Below are positions 1 to 7,757 of a DNA stretch of 64,000 nucleotides, in pieces. The stretch lies in the NCBI RefSeq assembly GCF_014859355.1, contig NZ_JACUUJ010000012.1, positions 1 through 64,000 of the forward strand, given 5' to 3'. The translations under genes were made by a program, and so were the position numbers. Position 1 is the first letter of the stretch. Each line of letters starts with the position of its first letter. The DNA comes from Yoonia sp. (lineage in GTDB: Bacteria; Pseudomonadota; Alphaproteobacteria; Rhodobacterales; Rhodobacteraceae). Under the pieces are notes generated by a model, which was not told the origin of the DNA, ran no database searches, and worked only from the letters and a program-made list of their open reading frames with translations.

Positions 1-17
1 CCCCTTTGAAACAAAAA

Positions 18-41
18 GAAAAAAGGACCCCGAAAGGGCCC
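18..41 (-). terminator. Rho-independent terminator of tRNA-Ser
   Basis: Read on the minus strand, GGGCCC and GGGTCC form a six-pair stem (one G-U) around a short loop. A T-rich tract (TTTTTCTTTTT) follows at once. It lies about 25 bases beyond the tRNA 3' end, as expected for a tRNA terminator. Confidence 0.7.
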
Positions 42-65
42 CTGTGCAGATTCGGGAGGTCAAGG

Positions 66-155
66 TGGCGGAGGAGGTGGGATTCGAACCCACGGTAGAC
101 TTTCACCTACGTCGGTTTTCAAGACCGGTGCATTCAACCACTCTGCCACTCCTCC
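66..155 (-). tRNA. tRNA-Ser (anticodon UGA)
   Basis: The minus strand folds into a class II tRNA. The acceptor strands GGAGGAG and CTCCTCC pair fully, and the discriminator is G followed by an encoded CCA. The T-loop reads GTTCGAATC, and there is a long variable arm typical of serine and leucine tRNAs. The anticodon loop CTTGAAA places UGA as anticodon, which decodes UCA and related serine codons. The length is 90 bases including CCA. A hairpin terminator lies just downstream, so it is probably a single-gene transcript. Confidence 0.96.
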
Positions 156-400
156 GACCACGCCCTGTTAGCGACCAATTTCCGATTCGAAAAGCAGCTT
201 TGCAGCGGCACCTGTTTTACAAAGGCTGCAGACCTGCCTTTCAAATGCGCCAAACCGGCGTTATCTTGCCAGAAGAGCCATGCAAAGTAGGTTGTTTTGC
301 TGGCGCAATGTAGGCATCCGTGCGAAGAAACGCGAAGATCAAATCGGCGACGAACGGGCAAAAGCCCAGCGCAACGATCAATGGGCAAGGGGGCGGACAG

Positions 401-1273
401 ATGATGTGCGAAAAGATCAGCGCGGGGCATAAATTCAGAAGTCTGGCATTTCTTGTCGCAGCGATGATTATCACGGGATGTAGCGAAGACGGTGGTTTTT
501 CTTTTCCCGGCACATCCAAAACCGCGACAAACGAAACTGCGGCCCAACCTGCGGCGGCGCAAGGGCGCAGCGTGGAACAAGACGTTGAGCGGCCGGATAT
601 TTTCGCGATAACGGATCGGGGGCTATGGGATGGGCGGCCATCGCTGGGGGGCATCTGGGTGGCGCATCCCGATGTGACCGATCCAGAACGTGTGCGGATT
701 ACCAATCAGACCAATGGCCAGACAGTCATTGGAGCCTTGTTTCGCCGCGAACGTGAAAACCCCGGCCCATTGCTGCAAATGTCATCGGATGCGGCGGATG
801 CATTGGGTATTCTGGCCGGCGCTCCAACGGAAATCAGCGTGGTGGTGCTGCGGCGCCAAGAGGTGCTGACAGCACCAACACCAGAGGAAAATCCGGTCGT
901 TGCGGCCCTTGCTGCGCCTGTTAGCGTGCAGGAAACCGCGCTTGATCCGGTAGATGCAAGTGCCGTCAACCCCGAGGCCACTGGTGCGGTTATTGTGGCC
1001 GCGCAACCCCCGGACACAACTGCGGCGGGCGCGCCAGACCTAGCTGGTCGGCTGATACAGATTGGGGTGTTCAGTATCCAGGCCAACGCCGAAGCGGCGG
1101 CAGGCAGACTGCGCGCTGCCGGTCTTGCTGCACAGTCCCTGCCCGAAGAGGCCGGTGGCAGGACGGTCTGGCGCGTTGTTTCTGGCCCGGCGACCGATGC
1201 CGATGCGCAAGCGGCAATGCTTGCCCAAATCAAACAGCTTGGCTTTGCCGATGCTTTCGGTTTTGAAATTTGA
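401..1273 (+). CDS. SPOR-domain lipoprotein
   Basis: The start at 401 is chosen because GGGGGCGGACAG lies just before it and because it gives a clean lipoprotein signal: a hydrophobic stretch ending in the lipobox I-T-G-C at about residues 23-26. The mature 265 residues are rich in Ala, Pro and Thr. A C-terminal SPOR domain (roughly the last 75 residues, beginning IQIGVFSIQANAEAAAG) is the peptidoglycan-binding fold known from RlpA, FtsN and DamX, which recognises denuded glycan strands. The central section resembles that of RlpA but I do not see an obvious double-psi barrel, so I do not name it rlpA with certainty. It lies 30 bases upstream of a D,D-carboxypeptidase gene on the same strand, which fits a periplasmic role in cell-wall remodelling. 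Confidence 0.8.
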   Translation: MMCEKISAGHKFRSLAFLVAAMIITGCSEDGGFSFPGTSKTATNETAAQPAAAQGRSVEQDVERPDIFAITDRGLWDGRPSLGGIWVAHPDVTDPERVRITNQTNGQTVIGALFRRERENPGPLLQMSSDAADALGILAGAPTEISVVVLRRQEVLTAPTPEENPVVAALAAPVSVQETALDPVDASAVNPEATGAVIVAAQPPDTTAAGAPDLAGRLIQIGVFSIQANAEAAAGRLRAAGLAAQSLPEEAGGRTVWRVVSGPATDADAQAAMLAQIKQLGFADAFGFEI

Positions 1274-1303
1274 CACAGACCCACGATGCGGAGACCCGAA
1301 CAC

Positions 1304-2482
1304 ATGCCCAGATCATCCATCCTCATTGCGATTTTCGGTTGCGTTCTCAGCGCGAGCGCAAGCGTGGCGCAAACCTTTGATACGCGGGCGACAGCGGCTT
1401 ACGTCTTCGACCAGACCACCGGCACCGTTCTTTTGGCCAAGAATGAAGATATCCCCCTGCCCCCGGCATCCATGTCCAAGCTGATGACCATTTACATGGC
1501 ATTTGAAGCAATCGTAGACGGCCGTTTGTTGATTGACGATATTTTGCCGGTTTCTGCCCATGCAGCCAGCTATGGCGGATCGTCGATGTTTCTGGACACC
1601 ACTGATCGTGTCACGGTCGAGGATCTTTTGCGCGGCGTCATCGTCTTGTCGGGCAATGATGCAAGCACCGTGCTGGCCGAAGCCCTGTCACCCGACGGAA
1701 CAGAGGCAGGGTTTGCGCTCATGATGACACAGCGGGCGCAACAGTTGGGGATGGAACATTCTGTCTTTGCCAATGCAAACGGCTGGCCTGCCGACGAACA
1801 TCGCATGTCAATGGAAGATCTGGGGATTTTGACTGACCGGTTAATAACGGATTTCCCCACGTTCTATCCACTTTTTGCCGAAACCGAATTTGCCTTTGAC
1901 AATCGCGTTCCGTCAAATTCGCGCAACCGCAACCCGCTGTTGACGCTGGGGATCGGGGCTGACGGTCTGAAAACGGGCCATACCCAAGAGGCAGGTTACG
2001 GGCTGGTCGGTTCTGCAAAACAAGACAATCGTCGGGTCATTTTCGTGATTACCGGATTAGAGTCGCAGGCCATCCGAGCCGAGGAATCCGAACGGATTGT
2101 CAACTGGGCCTTCCGGCAGTTCGCGCAAAAGGATGTGGCCAGCGCAGGCACCCGCCTCGCAGAGGCCCCCGTCTGGATGGGTGACGCAAACACCGTTGGG
2201 CTGACGGTGGCAAATGATCTGTCGTTGCTGGTTCCGATCCTGAACCAAGGCACGATTGATGCACAGGTGGTCTATCATAGTCCAATCGAGGCACCCATCA
2301 CCGCAGGCCAGCCATTGGGAGAGCTTGTGATCACCCTGGATGGGCTGCCTGAAAAGCGTCTGCCGCTTGTGGCGCAAACCGATATCGGGCGCGGTGGATT
2401 TGCCGCACGTATGCGCACGGTCGCCGCCGTGCTATGGCAGAAGTTTGGCCCCCAGGCAGACCAGACCACCGAGGGCGCATGA
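1304..2482 (+). CDS. dacC: D-alanyl-D-alanine carboxypeptidase (PBP5/6 family)
   Basis: This low-molecular-weight penicillin-binding protein of the DacA/DacC type removes the terminal D-Ala from peptidoglycan pentapeptides in the periplasm. The three active-site motifs are present: S-M-S-K at residues 56-59 (Ser56 is the nucleophile), S-G-N at 116-118 and K-T-G at 223-225. An N-terminal signal peptide ends near A-S-V-A-Q, and the C-terminal 130 residues form the usual beta-sandwich domain ending in a possible amphipathic helix. An in-frame ATG at 1286 exists, but CGGAG at 1289-1293 is placed 10 bases before 1304, so I prefer 1304 (392 residues). The stop codon overlaps the tmk start (ATGA). 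The exact paralogue (dacA, dacC or dacF) is uncertain. Confidence 0.9.
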   Translation: MPRSSILIAIFGCVLSASASVAQTFDTRATAAYVFDQTTGTVLLAKNEDIPLPPASMSKLMTIYMAFEAIVDGRLLIDDILPVSAHAASYGGSSMFLDTTDRVTVEDLLRGVIVLSGNDASTVLAEALSPDGTEAGFALMMTQRAQQLGMEHSVFANANGWPADEHRMSMEDLGILTDRLITDFPTFYPLFAETEFAFDNRVPSNSRNRNPLLTLGIGADGLKTGHTQEAGYGLVGSAKQDNRRVIFVITGLESQAIRAEESERIVNWAFRQFAQKDVASAGTRLAEAPVWMGDANTVGLTVANDLSLLVPILNQGTIDAQVVYHSPIEAPITAGQPLGELVITLDGLPEKRLPLVAQTDIGRGGFAARMRTVAAVLWQKFGPQADQTTEGA

Positions 2483-3087
2483 CCCTGCCGCGCTTTATCA
2501 CTTTCGAAGGTATAGACGGTTCCGGCAAATCAACACAAGCCCGGCGTTTTGCACAACATCTTCAGGCGCAGGGCACTGGGGTCGTTCTCACCCGTGAACC
2601 CGGCGGCAGCCCCGGCGCAGAGGACATTCGCAAGCTGCTTTTGACCGGTGACCCCGATCGCTGGTCTGCCGAAACCGAAATACTGCTCTTCACTGCCGCA
2701 CGCAGGGACCATCTTGAAAAAACGATCAATCCCGCGCTTGCGGCAGGAAAAACCGTCGTTTCAGACCGTTTCGCAGATAGCACAAGGGTTTATCAGGGCG
2801 CAACGCGCGGTGATCTACGGCCCATGGTGGATCAGTTGCATGCTTTGATGATCGCGCGAGAACCGGACCTGACCTTCGTCATTGACATGGACCCTGTGCT
2901 TGCCTTGGAACGCGGCCTTGCCCGCAAATCAGGCGAAGACCGTTTCGAAGATTTTGGCCTGCCCTTTCAGGAAACCCTGCGACATGGGTTTCTGGCGCTT
3001 GCGCATGCCAACCCGAACCGCTGTGTCCTGATTGACGGCAACCGCACCGCCGATCAGATCGCCTCAGAAATCGCAGCCCACGCATGA
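2479..3087 (+). CDS. tmk: Thymidylate kinase
   Basis: Thymidylate kinase phosphorylates dTMP to dTDP with ATP in the cytoplasm, in the dTTP synthesis pathway. The P-loop GIDGSGKST is at residues 11-19 and the DRF motif that contacts substrate is at 96-98, followed by the S-T-x-x-Y-Q-G segment. The length of 202 residues is normal. An ORF extends upstream to 2434, but the ATG at 2479 overlaps the dacC stop as ATGA and begins exactly at the conserved FITFEGIDG strand. The gene is followed by holB with another ATGA overlap, a pair often kept together in bacteria. Confidence 0.96.
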   Translation: MTLPRFITFEGIDGSGKSTQARRFAQHLQAQGTGVVLTREPGGSPGAEDIRKLLLTGDPDRWSAETEILLFTAARRDHLEKTINPALAAGKTVVSDRFADSTRVYQGATRGDLRPMVDQLHALMIAREPDLTFVIDMDPVLALERGLARKSGEDRFEDFGLPFQETLRHGFLALAHANPNRCVLIDGNRTADQIASEIAAHA

Positions 3088-4190
3088 CAGACGCGTCCAA
3101 TCCCGAACCCGACCGGATCGAGGGCGCGCCGCATCCGCGCGAAACGCCGGTCCTGTTTGGGCAGGGCATGGCAGAACGCGATTTTCTGGATGCCTTCACC
3201 AACGGTCGTTTGCACTCAGGCTGGCTGATCACCGGGCCACGCGGTGTGGGTAAGGCGACGCTGGCGTGGAAGATCGCAACCTTTTTGTTGGCAGGGGCTG
3301 CGCCTTCGCTTTTTGACGATCAGACCCTTGCCGTTGATCCCCAACACCCCGACGCACGCTTGGTGCAATCCGGTGCGCACCCACGGCTGGCACTGATCCG
3401 CAGGCCCTGGGACGACAAGGCAAAGGCGCTGAAGGCCGATATCACGGTTGACGCGGTGCGCAGCCTGAAAACCTTTTTCCAACTTTCGGCGGCAGATGGC
3501 GGGCGGCGGGTGGTGATCGTTGATGCGGCAGATGAACTGAACCGCAACGCAGCCAACGCGATCCTGAAAGAACTGGAAGAGCCCCCAGCAAACACCACAT
3601 TGCTGCTGGTCGCGCACCAACCGTCACGGCTTTTGCCAACGATTCGGTCACGGTGCCGGGAATTGCGCTGTGCCCCCTTGTCAGCTGGCGATCTGGAAAA
3701 AGCACTGAATCAGGCGGGCCATCCGGCAGGCAGTGCCGAAAGTCTTGCTGCGCTGGCTGGCGGATCGCCCGGTGACGCGGTGCGACTGCTCAATCATGAC
3801 GGACTGACGCTTTACGCTGCATTGATCCAGCTTTTTGACGGCCTGCCACAGATCAACCGGCCTGCGGCGTTAAAAATCGCCGAAAGTTGCACAGGCCGGG
3901 CCGGCAGCACCCGTTTTGGACTGACACTGGACCTGATCGACCTGTTCCTTGCACGTGCGGCCAAGGCCGGCTTGATGGGCGCACCCAGCGTACAAGGCGC
4001 AAACGGCGAAGCACGCCTGTTGTCCCGCATCGCCCCCGATGATCGCGCCGCGCGCCGCTGGGCGCAATTGCAACAGGACCTTTCCGAAAGGTCGCGCCAT
4101 GGGCGCGCAGTGAACCTTGACCCTGCCGCGCTGATCCTTGATATGATCTTCAAGATCGAACAGACGGCACAAGGTGTCGCCGCAGCCTGA
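3084..4190 (+). CDS. holB: DNA polymerase III subunit delta'
   Basis: This is the delta-prime subunit of the clamp loader, an AAA+ protein that loads the sliding clamp at replication forks. The Walker A-like GPRGVGKAT lies near residue 50, and the helix with NAANAILKELEEPP is the hallmark of delta' and gamma/tau AAA+ modules. The sensor-1 region (T-L-L-L-V-A-H-Q-P-S-R-L-L-P-T-I-R-S-R-C) follows. I do not see the full four-cysteine zinc cluster of E. coli delta', in keeping with many alphaproteobacterial versions. The gene overlaps tmk by four bases and lies directly before tatD. The length of 368 residues fits. Confidence 0.93.
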   Translation: MTDASNPEPDRIEGAPHPRETPVLFGQGMAERDFLDAFTNGRLHSGWLITGPRGVGKATLAWKIATFLLAGAAPSLFDDQTLAVDPQHPDARLVQSGAHPRLALIRRPWDDKAKALKADITVDAVRSLKTFFQLSAADGGRRVVIVDAADELNRNAANAILKELEEPPANTTLLLVAHQPSRLLPTIRSRCRELRCAPLSAGDLEKALNQAGHPAGSAESLAALAGGSPGDAVRLLNHDGLTLYAALIQLFDGLPQINRPAALKIAESCTGRAGSTRFGLTLDLIDLFLARAAKAGLMGAPSVQGANGEARLLSRIAPDDRAARRWAQLQQDLSERSRHGRAVNLDPAALILDMIFKIEQTAQGVAAA

Positions 4191-4200
4191 AAGCCGCGAT

Positions 4201-4989
4201 ATGACCCAAGCAAAAATCGTTGACAGCCATTGCCATCTGGATTTTCCGGATTTCGACACCGAACGCGATGCCGTGATCGCGCGCGCGCTGGATGCTGGCG
4301 TGGAACGTATGGTGACGATCTGCACAAGACTGCGCCAAGAACCGCAGGTGCGCGCCATCGCCGAACGGTATGCCCCCGTCTATTATGCCGCAGGCACCCA
4401 TCCGATGAGCGCAGCGGCAGAGCCGCTAGCCACGGTGGATGAGCTGATCGCCCTGGCAGAACACCCCAAGTTTGTCGGCATTGGCGAAAGCGGGCTTGAT
4501 TATCACTACACCGCCGAAAGCAAGGATATCCAACAGCAATCGTTGCGCATCCACATTGCTGCGGCGCGGCAGACCCGTCTGCCACTGATCATCCACGCCC
4601 GTGCGGCGGATGACGACATCGCGCAAATCCTGTCGGAAGAATATGCCAACGGCGCGTTCACTTGCGTGCTGCATTGTTTTTCCAGCGGGGCCGCGCTCGC
4701 CAGAAAAGCGCTTGATCTGGGGTTTTACCTGTCGATGTCCGGCATCGCCACCTTTCCCAAAAGCCAGGACATCCGTGACATCTTTGCAAATGCACCGATT
4801 GACCGGATCCTTGTGGAAACCGATAGCCCGTATCTGGCGCCGCCACCCCATCGGGGCAAACGCAACGAACCAGCCTTTACCGCCCATACCGCAAAAATCG
4901 GTGCCGATATTTTCGGGCAGAGCTTTGCCGATTTTGCCGCACAAACAACCGCCAACTTTGATCGTCTGTTCTGGAAGGCCCACGCATGA
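4201..4989 (+). CDS. tatD: TatD-family metal-dependent DNase
   Basis: TatD proteins are amidohydrolase-fold metal-dependent nucleases (3'-5' exonuclease activity in E. coli). The N-terminal D-S-H-C-H-L-D supplies two metal-binding histidines (His10 and His12). The motifs I-G-E-S-G-L-D-Y, the later H-C-F-S-S and the ETDSPYLAPPPHRGKRNEP signature are all present. I take the ATG at 4201, 11 bases after holB, because the ATG at 4174 would overlap holB and add residues before the conserved N-terminal strand. The length is 262 residues. It overlaps the next gene as ATGA. The gene is in the common tmk-holB-tatD order. Confidence 0.93.
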   Translation: MTQAKIVDSHCHLDFPDFDTERDAVIARALDAGVERMVTICTRLRQEPQVRAIAERYAPVYYAAGTHPMSAAAEPLATVDELIALAEHPKFVGIGESGLDYHYTAESKDIQQQSLRIHIAAARQTRLPLIIHARAADDDIAQILSEEYANGAFTCVLHCFSSGAALARKALDLGFYLSMSGIATFPKSQDIRDIFANAPIDRILVETDSPYLAPPPHRGKRNEPAFTAHTAKIGADIFGQSFADFAAQTTANFDRLFWKAHA

Positions 4990-5789
4990 CTGACACCCTA
5001 AGTTTTACAATTCTTGGCTGTGGATCATCGGGCGGCGTGCCGCGTCTGGGTGGCGACTGGGGCGATTGTGATCCGGCCAACCCCAAAAACCGCCGTCAGC
5101 GGTGTTCGTTGCTGGTGACACGCACCAGTGGAAGCCATGTGACCCGCGTGCTGATCGACACATCACCCGATATGCGCAACCAATTGCTTGAAGCAGGGGT
5201 CGGGGTCGTGAACGGTGTGGTTTACACACATTCACATGCCGACCATGTCCACGGCATCGATGATCTGCGCATGATCGTTTTCAACACCCGCACACGGATG
5301 CAGGTCTGGGCTGATGGCGACACAACCGATGCTTTGCTGTCCCGGTTTGGATATGCTTTCGTGCAACCCGCAGGCTCTGCCTATCCGCCGATCTGTGACC
5401 TGAACACCATCATCGGCGATGTAACCATCGACGGGCCCGGCGGGCCGATCACGCTGACACCCTTTCAGGTCAAACACGGCAACATAGACGCCCTTGGTTT
5501 TCGCGTTGGCGGCGTTGCATATTTGCCCGATGTCTCTGACATCCCAGAACCGGTTTGGGCGCAGCTTCAGAACCTTGACTGCTGGATTGTCGATGCATTA
5601 CGCCGCAAACCGCACCCGACCCATGCGCATCTGGCCAAGACACTTGACTGGATCGCGCACGTCGCCCCGGGGCAGGCGGTTTTGACAAATCTGCACAACG
5701 ATCTGGACTATGACACCCTCGAGGCCGAAACCCCCGCCCATGTCCACCCTGCTTTCGATGGCATGACCTTGACCTTCCCTGTCCGGTAA
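4986..5789 (+). CDS. MBL-fold metallohydrolase (PhnP-like)
   Basis: This is a metallo-beta-lactamase-fold hydrolase with the metal-binding motif H82-x-H84-x-D86-H87. The opening TILGCGSSGGVPRLGGDWG and the cysteines near residues 28 and 40 match the PhnP-like cyclic phosphodiesterase subfamily. PhnP itself opens 5-phosphoribosyl 1,2-cyclic phosphate, but no other phosphonate gene is nearby, so the substrate here is not known. The start overlaps the tatD stop. The tatD-MBL pair is a frequent arrangement in alphaproteobacteria and suggests a general nucleic-acid or nucleotide clean-up role rather than phosphonate use (inference). Confidence 0.85.
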   Translation: MTDTLSFTILGCGSSGGVPRLGGDWGDCDPANPKNRRQRCSLLVTRTSGSHVTRVLIDTSPDMRNQLLEAGVGVVNGVVYTHSHADHVHGIDDLRMIVFNTRTRMQVWADGDTTDALLSRFGYAFVQPAGSAYPPICDLNTIIGDVTIDGPGGPITLTPFQVKHGNIDALGFRVGGVAYLPDVSDIPEPVWAQLQNLDCWIVDALRRKPHPTHAHLAKTLDWIAHVAPGQAVLTNLHNDLDYDTLEAETPAHVHPAFDGMTLTFPVR

Positions 5790-5869
5790 CGGCTTCTTTC
5801 GCGCGAAAATATCCCCGCCGGAGGCCTGAAAATAGAACGCGGCGCAGCCGCACCTTTAGGAAAATGGTG

Positions 5870-6799
5870 ATGGCAGCTCTGCTTGATGTGATCCTGCCGG
5901 TCTTTCTGGTGATCGGCTTTGGCTATCTTGCCGTCTGGAAAGGTGGCTTTAGCGAGGCGGGCGTCGATGGCCTGATGAAATTCACCCAAGGCTTCGCAAT
6001 TCCCTGTTTGTTGTTCCGGGCGATATCGACCCTTGATCTGGGCCAGAATTTTGATCTTGCCTTGTTGTTCAGTTTTTACGCCGGTGCGCTTGCCGGTTTC
6101 TTTGCAGGCTTGCTTGGCGCGCGTTTCATCTTTGGCCGCGATTGGGAAGACAGCGTTGCAATCGGGTTCTGCTGTCTGTTTTCAAACTCGCTTTTGCTTG
6201 GTCTGCCGATTACGGAACGGGCCTATGGGTCTGATGCGCTGATGGCAAATTATGCAATTATCGCAGTGCATTCACCCTTTTGCTATGCGGTCGGCATCAC
6301 GGCGATGGAAATCGCACGCAACCGGGGCAGCAATATTGCCGCCCTGCCCGGCAAAGTGATCAGCGGCATGTTTCATAACGCCTTGATCATCGGGATTACG
6401 GCAGGGTTTATCGTCAACCTTGGCAATATCCCCCTGCCCGCTGTGCTGACCGATGGCATCGACCTGATGGTGCGCGCGGCACTGCCTGCAGCTTTGTTCG
6501 GGCTTGGCGGCGTGCTTTACCGTTATCGGCCCGAAGGCGACATGCGCACCATCCTTTACGTTGTAGCGGTGTCACTGGTTCTTCATCCTGCCGTTGTTTG
6601 GGGGCTGGGGCGCGCCAATGATCTCAGCGTTGAAGCATTCCGCTCGGCCATGCTGACCGCGGCAATGGCACCGGGGATCAACGCGTATGTCTTTGCCAAC
6701 CTTTATGGCAGGGCCAAACGGGTGGCGGCCTCGGCTGTGTTGATGGGGACAGCACTTTCGATCCTGACAGTTTGGGTCTGGCTGGCTGTCCTTCCCTAA
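5870..6799 (+). CDS. AEC-family transporter
   Basis: This is an integral membrane protein of the auxin efflux carrier (AEC) family, with about ten hydrophobic segments in two halves. Typical features are the N-terminal V-I-L-P-V-F-L-V-I-G-F-G-Y segment and the C-terminal half with an L-F-G-L-G-G turn. AEC members such as MdcF move carboxylates, but the substrate cannot be read from sequence. AGG at 5858-5860 is nine bases before the ATG at 5870 and only three before the one at 5864, so I choose 5870 (309 residues). It is the last gene of this strand and ends at a bidirectional terminator. Confidence 0.85.
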   Translation: MAALLDVILPVFLVIGFGYLAVWKGGFSEAGVDGLMKFTQGFAIPCLLFRAISTLDLGQNFDLALLFSFYAGALAGFFAGLLGARFIFGRDWEDSVAIGFCCLFSNSLLLGLPITERAYGSDALMANYAIIAVHSPFCYAVGITAMEIARNRGSNIAALPGKVISGMFHNALIIGITAGFIVNLGNIPLPAVLTDGIDLMVRAALPAALFGLGGVLYRYRPEGDMRTILYVVAVSLVLHPAVVWGLGRANDLSVEAFRSAMLTAAMAPGINAYVFANLYGRAKRVAASAVLMGTALSILTVWVWLAVLP

Positions 6800-6806
6800 C
6801 CCAATG

Positions 6807-6842
6807 CAAAAAATGCGGCTATTTTCACAGCCGCATTTTGCA
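6807..6842. terminator. Bidirectional terminator
   Basis: AAATGCGGCT (6811-6820) and AGCCGCATTT (6829-6838) form a perfect ten-pair stem with an eight-base loop. A runs on the left and T runs on the right let it work in both directions. It separates two convergent genes, the AEC transporter and the last gene of the ABC importer operon. Confidence 0.85.
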
Positions 6843-6866
6843 ACGATCAAACCGGCAATGGACAGG

Positions 6867-7754
6867 TCAGCCCGGCGACATGCCGCGCAACCGCTCGGAT
6901 CGGCGGCGCAACATCTCGACCGTTGCCAGCAGCAGAATCGACACGCAGACCAGCACTGTCGCAACCGCCAGAATTGTCGGGCTGATCTGTTCACGCAGCC
7001 CCGTAAACATTTGCCAAGGCAGTGTTTTTTGCGCCGCGGCCCCGACAAACAAAACCACCACCACTTCGTCAAATGACGTGATAAAGGCGAAAAGCCCCCC
7101 TGAAATGACCCCGGGCAAGATCAATGGCATCTGCACCCGGAAAAACGTGACCGTGGGCGTAGCACCCATATTGGCAGCAGCGCGCGTCAGCGATTCATCA
7201 AAACCCACAAGTGTTGCGGTCACTGTGATAATCACAAAAGGAATTCCAAGCGCCGCATGGGCCAGGATCACCTTGACATATCCCGTCACGGACCTTGACA
7301 TGCCCAGATATTCTTCCATCCACAGCCCCATCTGGCTGTAGAAAAAGAACATCCCCGTCGCAGAAATGATCAGCGGCACAATCATTGGTGAAATCATGAT
7401 CGCCATGATCGCGCGCCGAAAGGGCACATGGCTTTGGCTCAATCCGATGGCGGCCAATGTCCCTAAAGACACAGAAATGATCGTCGCAAATGGCGCGATG
7501 ATCAGCGAATTTTTCAGCGGCCGGGTCCATTCGGGGTTGCTGAAAAAATCGCGGTAGTGTTTCAGCGAATAACCTTCGGGATCCAGCGCCAACATTTTTG
7601 GCGTGAAGGTGAAAAAGTTTTCCGCGTTAAACGACAACGGAATGATCGTGACAATCGGTGCGATCAAGAAAAACAGAACTAAGCCAACAATCACGCGAAA
7701 GCTATAATGCCAGATTTTCTGGCCCGTTGTGGCGTATGGTGGCAATGTGCTCAT
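6867..7754 (-). CDS. ABC transporter permease (PotC type)
   Basis: This is an inner-membrane permease of the spermidine/putrescine-type importer class. Six transmembrane segments are visible, and the EAA loop is around A-A-A-N-M-G-A-T-P-T-V-T-F-F-R-V-Q-M-P-L-I-L-P-G, which docks with the ATPase. The length of 295 residues is slightly above the usual PotC. It is the last gene of a five-gene minus-strand operon (ATPase, binding protein, DUF1330, long permease, this gene). It starts a few bases after the upstream permease stops, which indicates cotranscription. The ligand is probably a polyamine or similar cation, inferred only from family. Confidence 0.9.
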   Translation of the reverse strand: MSTLPPYATTGQKIWHYSFRVIVGLVLFFLIAPIVTIIPLSFNAENFFTFTPKMLALDPEGYSLKHYRDFFSNPEWTRPLKNSLIIAPFATIISVSLGTLAAIGLSQSHVPFRRAIMAIMISPMIVPLIISATGMFFFYSQMGLWMEEYLGMSRSVTGYVKVILAHAALGIPFVIITVTATLVGFDESLTRAAANMGATPTVTFFRVQMPLILPGVISGGLFAFITSFDEVVVVLFVGAAAQKTLPWQMFTGLREQISPTILAVATVLVCVSILLLATVEMLRRRSERLRGMSPG

Positions 7755-7757
7755 CGC

